Part shown: positions 19,409 through 28,451 of the stretch, piece by piece
How positions within the stretch are numbered: position 1 is the first letter of the stretch
How the letters are laid out: each line of letters starts with the position of its first letter
Source of the DNA: Lichenicoccus sp964242335
GTDB lineage: Bacteria; Pseudomonadota; Alphaproteobacteria; Acetobacterales; Acetobacteraceae
Direction: 5' to 3'
NCBI GenBank assembly: GCA_964242335.1
Contig: CAXTAY010000007.1
Span: 1-64,000, forward strand
DNA length: 64,000 bases
The notes under the pieces: model-generated
What the model saw: the letters and a program-made list of their open reading frames with translations, nothing else
What the model was told of the DNA's origin: nothing
Database searches by the model: none
Translations under genes and position numbers: made by a program

Positions 19409-19720
19409 ATGGAGACCCTGAACATCAGGCATCCGGCGAGGAACCGCCTTGCCGGGAAGAAGCACCAGGCGATCATCGGCGTGGTCGCGTCGGGCAACCT
19501 CGAGATCCTGCTGGAGCGCGTGCTGCCGGCGGGGCAGTGCGAGATCGACATCAACACCGCGATCAGGGGACACGGCGAGACCTGGAGGGCGGTCGTCGCG
19601 GATTTCGTCGAGCGGCACTCGCCCGGCGGCCTGCGCATCTCGATCAACGACGGCGGAGCCCGGCCGGACACGGTCTATCTGCGGCTGATGCAGGGAACCG
19701 CCCTGATGGAAGCCGAATGA
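19409..19720 (+). CDS. mdcC: Malonate decarboxylase acyl carrier protein (delta subunit)
   Basis: This 103-residue carrier bears the 2'-(5''-triphosphoribosyl)-3'-dephospho-CoA arm typical of malonate decarboxylase. The attachment Ser28 is in GVVASGNLEILLE. The C-terminal half (LRISINDGGARPDTVYLRL) is characteristic of MdcC and related CitD-like carriers. It follows mdcA by 12 bp, and its stop overlaps the mdcD start. Arm synthesis and transfer are encoded downstream by mdcB and mdcG. Confidence 0.95.
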   Translation: METLNIRHPARNRLAGKKHQAIIGVVASGNLEILLERVLPAGQCEIDINTAIRGHGETWRAVVADFVERHSPGGLRISINDGGARPDTVYLRLMQGTALMEAE

Positions 19721-20643
19721 TGCTCGAGGCAGCGACGGGCGAGCGGGCGAGCTGGTTCCAGGCGACCGCCCGGCAGCGCGTCGAAGGCCTGCTGGACCCG
19801 GGAAGCTTCGGGGAGTTTCTCGGTCCGGCGGCGCGGGTGCAGAGCCCGCACCTCGCGCTGTTCGATCTGCCGTCGGCGTTCGACGACGGGGTCGTGATCG
19901 GCCGCGGCACGTTGGAGGGCCGCGACGTCCTGCTCGCGGCGCAGGAGGGCCAGTTCATGGGCGGCACGTTCGGCGAGGTCAGCGGCGCCAAGATCGTCGG
20001 CCTGCTCCGTGCGGCACGCGACCATGGCGACCTGCCACGGACGGTCCTGCTGCTGCTCGACAGCGGCGGCGTCCGCTTGCAGGAGGCGAACGCGGGGGAG
20101 CTCGCGGTCGCCGAGGTGATGCGGGCCGTGGTCGAGGCGAGATGCGCCGGGGTGGCCGTGATCGCCCTCGTCGGGGGCAGGTCCGGGGCGTTCGGCGGTG
20201 CCGGGCTGACCGCCGCGACCTGCTCCCGGATCGTGATCTCCGAGCAGGGCCGCATCGGCGTCACCGGTCCCGAAGTGATCGAGACCAACAAGGGGGCCGA
20301 GGAATTCGACGCGGCGAACAAGTCCCTGGTCTGGAGCGTCGTCGGCGGCAAGAACCGCAGGCTGATCGGCGGCGCGGATGCTTTCGCACGCGATACCATG
20401 AGCGGCTTCCGGGAGGCGGCGCTCGCCGTGCTCGGCCGCGCCCCACCCTTCGACCTGAAGACCCTGAAATCCGAGCAGGACCGCCTGGCCGCGCGCCACC
20501 GCACCCTGGGACCTTGTCACGACGCTCTCGGCATGTGGAGGGCGATCGGCATCGAGGACCCGGAGGCGATCCGGGACATGCAGGACGGACCGTTCGTCGA
20601 GATCGCGGACGGCGTGCAGGGAGCCAACCATGACGCTCGATGA
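19717..20643 (+). CDS. mdcD: Malonate decarboxylase beta subunit
   Basis: This 308-residue carboxyltransferase/crotonase-fold subunit, with MdcE, decarboxylates malonyl-S-MdcC. Features are EGQFMGGTFGEVSGAK, LLLLDSGGVRLQEANAGE and the oxyanion-type GGRSGAFGGAGLTAAT. Tandem ATGs at 19717 and 19720 overlap the mdcC stop (ATGATG); either may start translation. The 3' end overlaps mdcE by 14 bp. No gap or missing motif was seen. Confidence 0.95.
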   Translation: MMLEAATGERASWFQATARQRVEGLLDPGSFGEFLGPAARVQSPHLALFDLPSAFDDGVVIGRGTLEGRDVLLAAQEGQFMGGTFGEVSGAKIVGLLRAARDHGDLPRTVLLLLDSGGVRLQEANAGELAVAEVMRAVVEARCAGVAVIALVGGRSGAFGGAGLTAATCSRIVISEQGRIGVTGPEVIETNKGAEEFDAANKSLVWSVVGGKNRRLIGGADAFARDTMSGFREAALAVLGRAPPFDLKTLKSEQDRLAARHRTLGPCHDALGMWRAIGIEDPEAIRDMQDGPFVEIADGVQGANHDAR

Positions 20644-21358
20644 GGTCGTCGAAGGGCTGTTTCCATCCGGCCACCACGTCGAGATCAGCGAGCAGGGCTG
20701 GATCACCGGCCACGGCGCGCGCCGCGGCGGCACGCCGATCGCGGTGATCGGGGTGGCCAACGGCGTGCCGCTCGGAACCGCAGGCGCCCTGCGCCTGGCC
20801 GACCATGTGCTGGGCGTGGTGCAGAGGGGAGGCGACGTCCCCATCCTGGTGCTGGTGGACACGGAGGGCCAGCTGATGGCCCGGCGCGAGGAGATGATCG
20901 GCCTGAACGAGTACCTCGCCCACCTGGCCAAGTGCCTGCTGCTGGCGAGCCATCACGGGCATCGCACCATCGGGCTGCAGTACGGGCGCGCTTCCGCGGG
21001 CGCGTTCCTGGCCACCGCGCTGGCCACCGACAGCCTCGTCTGCCTGCCGGGCGCGGAGCCGGCGGTGATGGACCTGCCCTCGATCGCCAGGGTGACGAAG
21101 CTGCCGGAGGACAAGCTGAGGGCGCTGGCGGAGACGACGCCGGTCTTCGCGCCGGGCCTGGACCCGCTGGCCCGGACCGGCGCGGTGGCGGAGATCTGGG
21201 ACCCGGGGAAGCGGCTCGACGAGCAGCTCGAGGCGTCGCTTGCCGGTGCGGGGCGCAAGGACGTGCGCGACCGGCTCGGCGCCGAGCGCCGCGGCAGGCC
21301 GATGGCGGCGAAGGTCGCCTTGCGGGTCATCGAGGAGGCGACCGGTACCGGGTCATGA
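20630..21358 (+). CDS. mdcE: Malonate decarboxylase gamma subunit
   Basis: This 242-residue partner of MdcD belongs to the carboxyltransferase beta-like family. Recognisable segments are GTPIAVIGVANGVPLGTAGA, VLVDTEGQLMARREEMIG, LNEYLAHLAKCLLLA and the RASAGAFLATALATD block. It overlaps mdcD by 14 bp and mdcG by 4 bp (ATGA), so it is strongly coupled. MdcD-MdcE together form the decarboxylase active site. Length is normal for the family. Confidence 0.94.
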   Translation: MTLDEVVEGLFPSGHHVEISEQGWITGHGARRGGTPIAVIGVANGVPLGTAGALRLADHVLGVVQRGGDVPILVLVDTEGQLMARREEMIGLNEYLAHLAKCLLLASHHGHRTIGLQYGRASAGAFLATALATDSLVCLPGAEPAVMDLPSIARVTKLPEDKLRALAETTPVFAPGLDPLARTGAVAEIWDPGKRLDEQLEASLAGAGRKDVRDRLGAERRGRPMAAKVALRVIEEATGTGS

Positions 21359-22020
21359 TGCTTCGGCGGCATGACCTGCTGCTTCCCGGTTTGGCCTCCT
21401 GGGAGGCGATGCTGCGCAGCCGTCCCGGGCTTGCGGAGCTGCCGTTGCTGGCCGACTGGGCCCGGCTCGGGCGGCCCGTCATCGTCCGCCGTCGCCTGCC
21501 CGGCGAGGCATCGGCCGATGTACCCGCGGCCGTGCCGCTGCCGCCGAGCCAGGGCAAGCAGCGCATCGCCGTCAGCTTCCCGTCCGGGGCCACGCTGGCC
21601 GCATCGCCGCCAGTCCTGCTGCGCGACGCCGCATCGTCGGCGCCTGCGGCCTGGCAGCGGGTCATCGCGGCCCTGATCGACGTCGCGCAGGACACGGGCG
21701 TCGCGCCCTGCGTGTTCGGCGCCCTGCTCTGGCAGCATGCGACCGGGCTGCCATACCTGACCGCGCGATCGGATCTCGACCTGCTGTGGCACGTCTCCGA
21801 GCAGGCGGTCGCGGCGGCGCTGATCGGGGCGCTCACCCGTCTCGACGCCGCCGGGCTGGTCCGCCTAGACGGCGAGCTGGTGCTGCCCGACGGGGCCGGG
21901 GTGAACTGGCGTGAGTTCGCCCAGGCGGATGGGGCGGGCGCCACGGTCTTGGTCAAGACGATCGACCGGGTGGAGGCACGGCCGCGGGCCGCGCTGTTCC
22001 GCGCGCCGGTCGCGGCATGA
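21355..22020 (+). CDS. mdcG: Phosphoribosyl-dephospho-CoA transferase (malonate decarboxylase holo-ACP synthase)
   Basis: This 221-residue nucleotidyltransferase attaches the triphosphoribosyl-dephospho-CoA prosthetic group to apo-MdcC. The N-terminal RRHDLLLPGLASWEAM and the catalytic two-Asp motif in YLTARSDLDLLW are family markers. The start at ATG 21355 overlaps the mdcE stop, and the 3' end overlaps mdcB by 4 bp. It is somewhat divergent in the middle (residues 40-90), which is common for MdcG. Confidence 0.92.
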   Translation: MMLRRHDLLLPGLASWEAMLRSRPGLAELPLLADWARLGRPVIVRRRLPGEASADVPAAVPLPPSQGKQRIAVSFPSGATLAASPPVLLRDAASSAPAAWQRVIAALIDVAQDTGVAPCVFGALLWQHATGLPYLTARSDLDLLWHVSEQAVAAALIGALTRLDAAGLVRLDGELVLPDGAGVNWREFAQADGAGATVLVKTIDRVEARPRAALFRAPVAA

Positions 22021-22901
22021 TGACGGCGGCGTCCCGGCACGCCGGTCTTCCGGTTCAGATCGATCTCGGCGCCCGCGTCGCGGCGGTCGCGACGGCCGCG
22101 CTGCTGGCCGAGCTGGAGACCTGGCCGAAGCCGGGGCTGGTCAGCCACGTCGATGCGGGCAGCCATACCGACATGGATGCCGGCACGTTCAGGGCCAGCA
22201 TCGCGGCGTTGCGGCCGTTCTTCGCCGACCTGGCCGCGGCTGGCGCATGCGGCGCCGCGATGCCTGAGCTGCGCGCGATCGGATTGGCCGCGGAACGGGC
22301 GATGATGACGGCGACCGGCGGCGTCAACACGCATCGCGGTGCCATCTTCGGCCTGGGCGTGCTGTGCGCGGCAGCCGGGGCCGCCTGGGCTGACCCGGCT
22401 GTCGATGCAGGGAACTCCGGACCGCTGCCGGCGCGGCTGGGCGCGATCGTGCGGCAGCGCTGGGGAAGCGCCATCCTGCGTGGCCCCATCCCGCTGCACA
22501 GCCACGGAGCGCTGGCCCTGCTGCGCCACGGCGCGGGCGGTGCGCGGGCGCAGGCCGCCGCCGGTTTCCCGCACGTCCTCGCCGTCGGCCTGTCGGCACT
22601 GCAGCTGGGCCGCGTGCTGGCGCCCGGGGATGCGGAGGCCGCCCGCGTGCAGGTGTTCTTCGCCCTGCTGCAGTCGGTCGAGGACACCAACCTGCTGCAT
22701 CGCGGCGGTGCGCGGGGCCTCGCCTACGCCCGCCTGCGAGCATCGGGGTTCCTCGCCGCCGGCGGCGTCGGGCAGGCAGGCTGGCGGGACCGCGCCGCTT
22801 CCGTGCACCAGGCCTTCGTCGCGTGCGGCCTCAGTCCCGGAGGGTGTGCGGATCTGCTCGCCTGCACCCTGTTCCTCGACGGGTTGAGCCACTTGCCATG
22901 A
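22017..22901 (+). CDS. mdcB: Triphosphoribosyl-dephospho-CoA synthase
   Basis: This 294-residue CitG/MdcB-family enzyme condenses ATP with 3'-dephospho-CoA to make the prosthetic-group precursor. Family segments are ELETWPKPGLVSHVDAGSH, TGGVNTHRGAIFGLGVL and SVEDTNLLHRGG. Placement after mdcG rather than at the mdcB position of Klebsiella gives a rearranged order, ACDEGBH. It overlaps mdcG and mdcH by 4 bp each. Confidence 0.94.
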   Translation: MMTAASRHAGLPVQIDLGARVAAVATAALLAELETWPKPGLVSHVDAGSHTDMDAGTFRASIAALRPFFADLAAAGACGAAMPELRAIGLAAERAMMTATGGVNTHRGAIFGLGVLCAAAGAAWADPAVDAGNSGPLPARLGAIVRQRWGSAILRGPIPLHSHGALALLRHGAGGARAQAAAGFPHVLAVGLSALQLGRVLAPGDAEAARVQVFFALLQSVEDTNLLHRGGARGLAYARLRASGFLAAGGVGQAGWRDRAASVHQAFVACGLSPGGCADLLACTLFLDGLSHLP

Positions 22902-23836
22902 CCGCGACGGCGATACTCTGCTCGGGCCAGGGCGCACAGGCCGCGGGAATGTTCGACCTGCTGGCCGAGGCACCGCGAGCAGCGCACGTATTCGCGGCGG
23001 CGAAGGCGGCCCTCGGAGGCCAAGACCCGCGCGAGCTGGTCCGGCGGGCCAGCGCGGGGGAGCTGCACGCCAACAGGGCCGGGCAGATCCTGTGCTGCAC
23101 GCAGGCCATGGCGGCATGGGCGGTGCTGGCCGACGTTGTCCCGCGCCCGCTCCTCGTCGCCGGCTACAGCGTGGGCGAGCTTGCGGCTTGGGGCGTCGCG
23201 GGATTGTTCGACGTCGAAGGGGTCCTTGATCTCGCCGCGAAGCGCGCCTCGATGATGGATGGCGTGACGGACAGGCCATCCGGCCTGCTCGCGATACGCG
23301 GTCTCTGCAGACCCGAGCTGGAACCGCTGTGCCGAGCGCACGAGTGCCATATCGCCATCCTCGTCGCGACGGACCAGATGCTGGTCGGGGGTGCTCGCGA
23401 GTCGCTGCGGGCGCTCGTCATCGACGCCGAGGCGCATGGCGCGCGGAATACGACGATGCTTCCGGTTGCCGTTGCCTCGCATACGCCGCTCCTGGACCGG
23501 GCGAGCGAGCTGTTCCGCGACGCTCTCGCCGAGGCGGAGCCATCGACCGACGTCCCGTCCGGCGTGCGGCTGTTGAGCGGTATTGACGGTGAGGCGGTGT
23601 TCGACGCGCGCGCGGGTCTGGACAAGCTTGCGCTCCAGATCCGCCAGACCATCGATTGGGCGGCGTGTATGGACGCCTGCAGGTCGAGTGGCGTCGACAA
23701 GGTCTTCGAGCTCGGCCCCGGCACTGCGCTGGCGCGCTTGATGCGGGAGGTGATGCCGGACAGCGACATCCATAGCCTGTCGGATTTCAGGACGCTCGAC
23801 GGCTTGAGGCGATGGCTGGGAGCGTCGCGCGCCTGA
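22898..23836 (+). CDS. mdcH: Malonyl-CoA:MdcC malonyltransferase (FabD-like epsilon subunit)
   Basis: This 312-residue acyltransferase primes the decarboxylase by loading malonyl from malonyl-CoA onto MdcC. It has LCSGQGAQAAGMFD at the start and the nucleophile elbow GYSVGE (Ser91), with a conserved VASHTPLL His later. ATG 22898 overlaps the mdcB stop. It is last in the operon; no mdcR-type LysR regulator and no malonate transporter (mdcF, mdcLM or madLM type) follows. Confidence 0.93.
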   Translation: MTATAILCSGQGAQAAGMFDLLAEAPRAAHVFAAAKAALGGQDPRELVRRASAGELHANRAGQILCCTQAMAAWAVLADVVPRPLLVAGYSVGELAAWGVAGLFDVEGVLDLAAKRASMMDGVTDRPSGLLAIRGLCRPELEPLCRAHECHIAILVATDQMLVGGARESLRALVIDAEAHGARNTTMLPVAVASHTPLLDRASELFRDALAEAEPSTDVPSGVRLLSGIDGEAVFDARAGLDKLALQIRQTIDWAACMDACRSSGVDKVFELGPGTALARLMREVMPDSDIHSLSDFRTLDGLRRWLGASRA

Positions 23837-24425
23837 CCGCACTGGCGACCGTCGGCAACGCGAACGAGTGACCCTGGCGAACGGGTCGCCTTCGCCTTCG
23901 GCCGCGCGCGGCTCATGCGGTGGGCACAGGATCGGCTTCCGCCTCTGACCAGGCGATCTTTCTGAGCACCCGCTCGCCCGGCGTTCACTCCAGCGGGGCG
24001 GACATCCTCAGAGCCTAGGTTTGACGCGGCGATGGCAGGACGGGCCGTTCGACACGCTGCTGTGGACCGATCCGCCGCCGGAAAGGTCTCGCCGAACCCG
24101 GTTGCGCGCAGGACTGCTTTCCCGTCGTGCACCGTGATCTGACGGTCGAGGGCGTCGCGTTCTACGACCGCTTCGATCGCATGGTCGGCACCCCCGCCCG
24201 GCTCGCTCTCAAGCCTCTCGGTAGCGCCGTCGTACGATCGAGGACCCGGTCAAGCGGATCGGGACCTGATCGTCCGGCGCCGCCTTTTTCTCGGACTTGC
24301 GAACTTTCCCGGCCTCATCGTGCTTACCTGCGTGCGGTCACGCTGACTCAGCGACGAGACCGTATCGACTTCGTCAGGACGCAGAATTCTTCGTCCGCCA
24401 TCGTAAGTTCCAGCGGGAAATCAGC
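23837..24425. other. Gene-poor spacer between mdcH and the aquaporin gene
   Basis: About 590 bp without a convincing gene. Open frames here lack ribosome-binding sites and recognisable motifs. A plus-strand stretch near 24130-24230 reads smoothly (DLTVEGVAFYDRFDRMV) and might be a fragment of a decayed gene, but I cannot name it. The aquaporin promoter presumably lies at the right end. Confidence 0.5.
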
Positions 24426-25238
24426 ATGAACATGGCCGCGATCGAGCCGGCTTACGCCGGCGGCGAACCGGGATCGGCGCGTTCCGAGAGTGTCAACCTA
24501 CTCCTGGCCTGCACGGCCGAGTTCATCGGGACATTCCTGCTCGTGCTCGTCGGCACCGCGGTCGCGACCGCGGCGGTGCTCGGCAAGGGCACCGCAGGAC
24601 CAGCCTACGACTCGCTCGCCGTCGCCCTCTCGTTCGGCTTGATCCTGATCGCGATCGTCGGTGCGATCGGCCAGATCAGCGGTGCGCACGTCAACCCGTC
24701 GGTCACGTTCGGCCTCGCGGCGGCGGGAAAGTTTCCCTGGAAATACGTCGTTCCGTACTGGATGTCGCAGATGCTCGGCGCCATCCTGGCGGCGCTGCTC
24801 GTGTGGGCGGCCTACGGGCACGGCGCCTACGACACCGCGCATCTCGGCGCACCGTCCCCCGTGAACGGTGCCACGGCCCTGCAGGTGCTGCTCGTGGAGG
24901 CGCTGATCGCCTTCATCCTCGTCTTCACCGTGCTGTCGACGGCGACGGATCCGCGTGTTCCGGCTGGCACCGCCTCCGTCGCGATCGGCTTCTCGTTGGC
25001 TGCGGGAGTGCTCCTGGGTGGACCGGTAAGCGGCGGCGCAGGTAACCCGGCAAGGGCACTGGGACCGATGCTTGTCTCCGGCACCTTCCCGCTCTGGTTG
25101 TTCTACACGGTGGGACCTCTGATCGGTGCCGCGTTCGCGGCCGCGGCCTTCCGGCTCGTCGACATGGCGCATACGCCGAAGACATCCGCCGCCGACGCTT
25201 CGCGGAACAGACCCGCGAAGGCCCTGAAGAAGGCTTAA
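24426..25238 (+). CDS. Aquaporin/MIP family channel
   Basis: This 270-residue membrane channel has six hydrophobic helices plus two half-helices. The second NPA box is canonical (GAGNPARALGP), and the first is NPS (SGAHVNPSVTFGLA), a substitution of the third residue. MIP channels conduct water or glycerol-type solutes. The N-terminus AEFIGTFLLVLVGTA is typical. ATG 24426 (MNMAAIEP) is preferred to an upstream in-frame start because the extension is non-membrane and composition-biased. The C-terminal tail is Lys-rich (RPAKALKKA). Confidence 0.9.
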   Translation: MNMAAIEPAYAGGEPGSARSESVNLLLACTAEFIGTFLLVLVGTAVATAAVLGKGTAGPAYDSLAVALSFGLILIAIVGAIGQISGAHVNPSVTFGLAAAGKFPWKYVVPYWMSQMLGAILAALLVWAAYGHGAYDTAHLGAPSPVNGATALQVLLVEALIAFILVFTVLSTATDPRVPAGTASVAIGFSLAAGVLLGGPVSGGAGNPARALGPMLVSGTFPLWLFYTVGPLIGAAFAAAAFRLVDMAHTPKTSAADASRNRPAKALKKA

Positions 25239-25285
25239 GTTCTGACCTGACAAGCTGCAGGACGGCTGGGAGCTGCGGGAACCTC

Positions 25286-25849
25286 ATGGCTGGCGAGACT
25301 CCGATCCTGCCTACGCATATCGAGGAGACGATCCGGTCGATCGCTCAGCTTCATGCGGAACATCACAGAAACGCAACGACATTGCAGAGAGTGGTCGACC
25401 GTCTGACTGCCTTCGTCGGTCGCCCGCGCTTCATCGGCCTGCTCACCGGAGCGGTCATCTTGTGGGTCGGAGGCAATCTCGTCTCCTTATGCCTCGGCAG
25501 GACACCTCTGGATCCGCCTCCCTTCGCCTGGTTCGACGGCATGGTGTCGCTCGGCGCGCTGTACATAACCATCCTGATCCTGACGACTCAGCGGCGCGAG
25601 GATCAACTGGCCCAGCATCGTGAGCAGCTCACGCTCGAGCTGGCGATCCTCAGCGAGCAGAAGACGGCGAAGGTGATCGAGCTCCTGGAGGAAATGCGGC
25701 GAGACAGCCCCTCGCTGCGCAATCGTGTGGACGAGGAAGCTGCGGCCATGGCGCTTCCCGCAGATCCGCAATCGGTGCTCGAGGCGATCAAGGAGAGTCA
25801 CGCCGAGGCGGAGCTCCTCGACGGAAGCGTCGAAACGCTTCTGCCGTGA
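25286..25849 (+). CDS. DUF1003-family membrane protein
   Basis: This 187-residue protein has two transmembrane helices in the middle (about 50-68, GLLTGAVILWVGGNLVSL, and 88-105, GMVSLGALYITILIL) separated by a short PFAWFD-containing loop. The Gln/Glu-rich C-terminal helix (TQRREDQLAQHREQLTLELA) looks coiled-coil. This is the DUF1003 pattern; the function is unknown. It lies 47 bp after the aquaporin in the same direction, possibly cotranscribed. Confidence 0.8.
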   Translation: MAGETPILPTHIEETIRSIAQLHAEHHRNATTLQRVVDRLTAFVGRPRFIGLLTGAVILWVGGNLVSLCLGRTPLDPPPFAWFDGMVSLGALYITILILTTQRREDQLAQHREQLTLELAILSEQKTAKVIELLEEMRRDSPSLRNRVDEEAAAMALPADPQSVLEAIKESHAEAELLDGSVETLLP

Positions 25850-26362
25850 GCTCGCTAGATCATGGATGCCGCTCCGATCTCAGTAAAGCCGGGCAGCTTC
25901 CTCAAGCTCCCGCATCGCGGCACCGATCAGCACCTGAGGCTTCGGAGAGGTCGTGGACGGTCCGGCCTGGCGCCGTGCAGCTTGGCGTGCTGCTGGGCGG
26001 GAAGACTTGTGCAAAAGCACGCCCACCTGAGCATCGCTCCTCGACGTGGCCGGTCCGCGGATGCCGGGCCGAACTCGGCGGCCGCCGCATGGCGGTCCTC
26101 GCGAGGAACAGCCGCGTCGTCCTGGGTGAACCTCGCGCCGATCCGAACCAGGACACGCGCCGCCGGACTTCTCCACATGGGCGAGCCCAGGTCCAGCGGC
26201 CGCCGGACCGATCCGTCGCGTAAGTGCCGAGACAACAGCAGGGAACGACAAGCCGGCCACCCCGTAAAAATTTTTCCTCGCCGGCAACTAACGATCTCAG
26301 ATAAACTTTTCTTAAATGGCACCCAGGTGCTGGTCATTACCAGTAGTGTGAAGGATAACGCC
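25850..26362. other. Intergenic stretch with a small hairpin before a micro-ORF
   Basis: About 510 bp with several overlapping open frames on both strands, none with a start-site signal or known motif. GC drops sharply after 26265 (an AAAAATTTTT run). An inverted repeat CTGGT-CATT-ACCAG at 26330-26343 lies just upstream of the 24-codon frame at 26363 and may be part of its promoter. Confidence 0.4.
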
Positions 26363-26437
26363 ATGCTCATCGTATTGTGCATGTTTTTGCTGATTGTCCC
26401 ACCCATAGCGGTAGCGGTTGTCGGAAGAAGCGGGTGA
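26363..26437 (+). CDS. Possible 24-residue single-span membrane microprotein
   Basis: ATG 26363 is preceded by AAGGATAA at proper spacing. The frame encodes 24 residues that are almost entirely one hydrophobic helix (LIVLCMFLLIVPPIAVAVV) with a GRSG tail. The AT-rich upstream region looks promoter-like. Very small membrane proteins of this kind are common in stress or transporter regulation. No family can be named and the ORF could be fortuitous. Confidence 0.4.
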   Translation: MLIVLCMFLLIVPPIAVAVVGRSG

Positions 26438-27198
26438 CTACCTGCTGAAGCAGTCAAGTGTAGTAGCTTCTTGGGTTGTTTTCCGCTGACGTTCTCTCGT
26501 GGGTACTTCGGCGAATTACGGGTTTATCTTCATGTCTAAAACAGCTGGTTTGTAACGTCAGCTGTTCGGGACAGTCGCCTTAAGTATCGAGGTGGATGTT
26601 CTGCCGAGATCGAGCACCTCGTTCCGGTTCGATGGATGTGGCAGATACGCGAATTCACGGTGGACGGCTATCGTCGCTCTCGTCGTCAGACTAGCGAAGG
26701 TTAGCTTGACGACGTCAGCGGCAACGTGCTTCAGCCATATCGCCCGGCTGAGGGCCAGCGGCGTCCGGAATGTCGATCGAGGTGTGGCCTCGGCTGTGAT
26801 ATCCCGGCGACCGCAAGCGATGGCGACTGTCTGTCGAAGACTTTGCTTTTTGGGAGCCTTGGTCATGAGTATGGTGCAGTCCTCTGGACCATCTGACATT
26901 TCAAGATAGGACAAGCATTACCCGTAATGTTGTGGGAGTCGTACCATCTTGGGTGAGATGGACTTGACTCCTAATTGCATGAACAACCGGATCGAGCCAT
27001 ATCATCGCCGCGGTGGCGGACCGCGTCGGTAGTTTGGCGGCTTGAACACCGCTGCCGCCATTCAACGTTTTTCTCGTAGATCTGGTTGTGCATTCGGCCC
27101 TCGTGACGGCTCTCAGGGCAGTCGTACGGCGCTCGTTTCTCTTTACCAAACGTGCCGGCTTCTGCCACTAGATTGGCACGAGCTGCCGGAGAAAAAGC
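26438..27198. other. Gene-poor, lower-GC region upstream of the Crp/Fnr gene
   Basis: About 760 bp. Both strands of 26558-26914 are open for over 100 codons, but neither frame has a credible ribosome-binding site or recognisable motif. The Crp/Fnr promoter should lie at the right end. No tRNA or terminator was seen. Confidence 0.4.
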
Positions 27199-28068
27199 AT
27201 GCCCGATCCCGAGACAGGGCGCGGTCAGCCTCGACGCGAAGAGCCCAGGTTGAATCCGCTCACCCGGAAGCTCTCGCATTTCGTGCCTCTCTCGCCATCG
27301 GACTGCCGGATCCTCGAGCGTCTGGCGGAGCCTGAACACCGCTTCGGAGCCGACGTCGACATCGCTACGGAAGGCTCGGCGCCGCAATCGGTCCTGTTGT
27401 TGAAGCAGGGCATGGCAGTGCGTTATCGCGCCTTGCCGAACGGAGGACGCCAGATCATGACGTTCCTCATACCTGGCGACCTGTGCGACCTGCACGTTTT
27501 CCTGCTCCGGGCGATGGACCATTCGATCGGCACGCTCACGCCGGTCGTGGTAGCGCCGATCTCTCGTGAAAGCATCATGGAGGTCTTCTCCCACCGGCCT
27601 CGCGTCTCGGCGGCCTTGTGGTGGAGCTCGTTGCAGGAAGAGGCGATGTTGCGTGAGCGCATCGTCGCCCTCGGACGTCGTGACGCGCGTGGCCGCATCG
27701 CCTACCTGCTATGTGAGCTGCTCTGGCGACACGCCGCGGTCAACCTGACGGATGGAGATGTCTTCCGACTGCCGCTTACGCAGACCGAGCTCGGCGATGC
27801 CCTCGGTCTTACGCCCGTCCACGTGAACCGCGTGCTCAGGGAGTTCAAGCAGCAGCGGCTTATCACCTTGGAACATAGGGTGCTCGGGCTGCTGGATGTG
27901 CCTGCGCTGCAGAACCTCGCCGCCTTCAACAAGGACTACCTGAACTTTGGCGGTGCGTCGGACGAAGTTGCCCGCTACTTTGACCGGCTCGAGCTCAAGC
28001 GCAGAAACGAGGATCGCCCCGAGGCACGCAAGGGTTCATCCGCTTTCGGGATTTCTGGCACGCGTTGA
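27199..28068 (+). CDS. Crp/Fnr family transcriptional regulator
   Basis: This 289-residue protein has an N-terminal cyclic-nucleotide-binding fold (about 25-150, with VLLLKQGMAVRYRALPNGG and TFLIPGDLCDLH) and a C-terminal winged helix (about 180-245: RIAYLLCELLWR, LTQTELGDALGLTPVHVNRV). It lacks the N-terminal Cys cluster of Fnr, so it should not be an oxygen-sensing Fe-S form. The family often controls stress responses in alphaproteobacteria. The start ATG has GGAG 8 nt upstream. An extra 40-residue C-terminal tail is present. No adjacent target is obvious. Confidence 0.92.
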   Translation: MPDPETGRGQPRREEPRLNPLTRKLSHFVPLSPSDCRILERLAEPEHRFGADVDIATEGSAPQSVLLLKQGMAVRYRALPNGGRQIMTFLIPGDLCDLHVFLLRAMDHSIGTLTPVVVAPISRESIMEVFSHRPRVSAALWWSSLQEEAMLRERIVALGRRDARGRIAYLLCELLWRHAAVNLTDGDVFRLPLTQTELGDALGLTPVHVNRVLREFKQQRLITLEHRVLGLLDVPALQNLAAFNKDYLNFGGASDEVARYFDRLELKRRNEDRPEARKGSSAFGISGTR

Positions 28069-28451
28069 ACTGGCGGTCGGTGTAGAGGGCAGTTTTCCGG
28101 CACGACAGGCTGTGCCTGGCGAGGCGCGTTGCTTCTGGACGAGGGCGGCAAGCCGGCGGCGCGTCACCCACCGGAGACACCGCGCCATCTGTGGCGAGGT
28201 TCGCGAGCCGGTCGGCCTGCCGTGGCATCCGCAGACCTAGGAAGTTGATCGCAACCCGGACAGGTATGGCTCTGCTGCAGGTCAAGCTGCGGATGCCAGG
28301 TGTCTGCCGCCGCCGGGCGACGCCGCAATGCCTGATCGCGCGGCACCACCCTGAGGACGGCGAGGTCTGTCGGAGAACCCTGCCTGACGGCGGAGCTTGG
28401 CAACGGATCGGACGGTCGAGCGCTCACACCACTGATCAGGGACGCGATCGA
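28069..28451. other. Spacer between Crp/Fnr regulator and AI-2E transporter
   Basis: About 380 bp. The transporter frame is open upstream to 28191, but that extension is Arg/Pro-rich and unlike the family. Nothing else was recognised; a promoter for the transporter is expected here. Confidence 0.4.

Noticed and set aside
23837..24425. Decayed gene after mdcH, perhaps a lost malonate transporter
   Set aside because: No hydrophobic segments or transporter motifs can be read in any frame.
26629..26645. GGTTCGAT-like T-arm sequence, possible tRNA
   Set aside because: No acceptor or anticodon stem could be folded around it, and the T-loop consensus is incomplete. No tRNA was found anywhere in the window.
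26558..26914. A 118-codon minus-strand frame (and a 105-codon plus frame on the same bases)
   Set aside because: Starts lack ribosome-binding sites, the two frames oppose each other and no motif or family pattern is visible.
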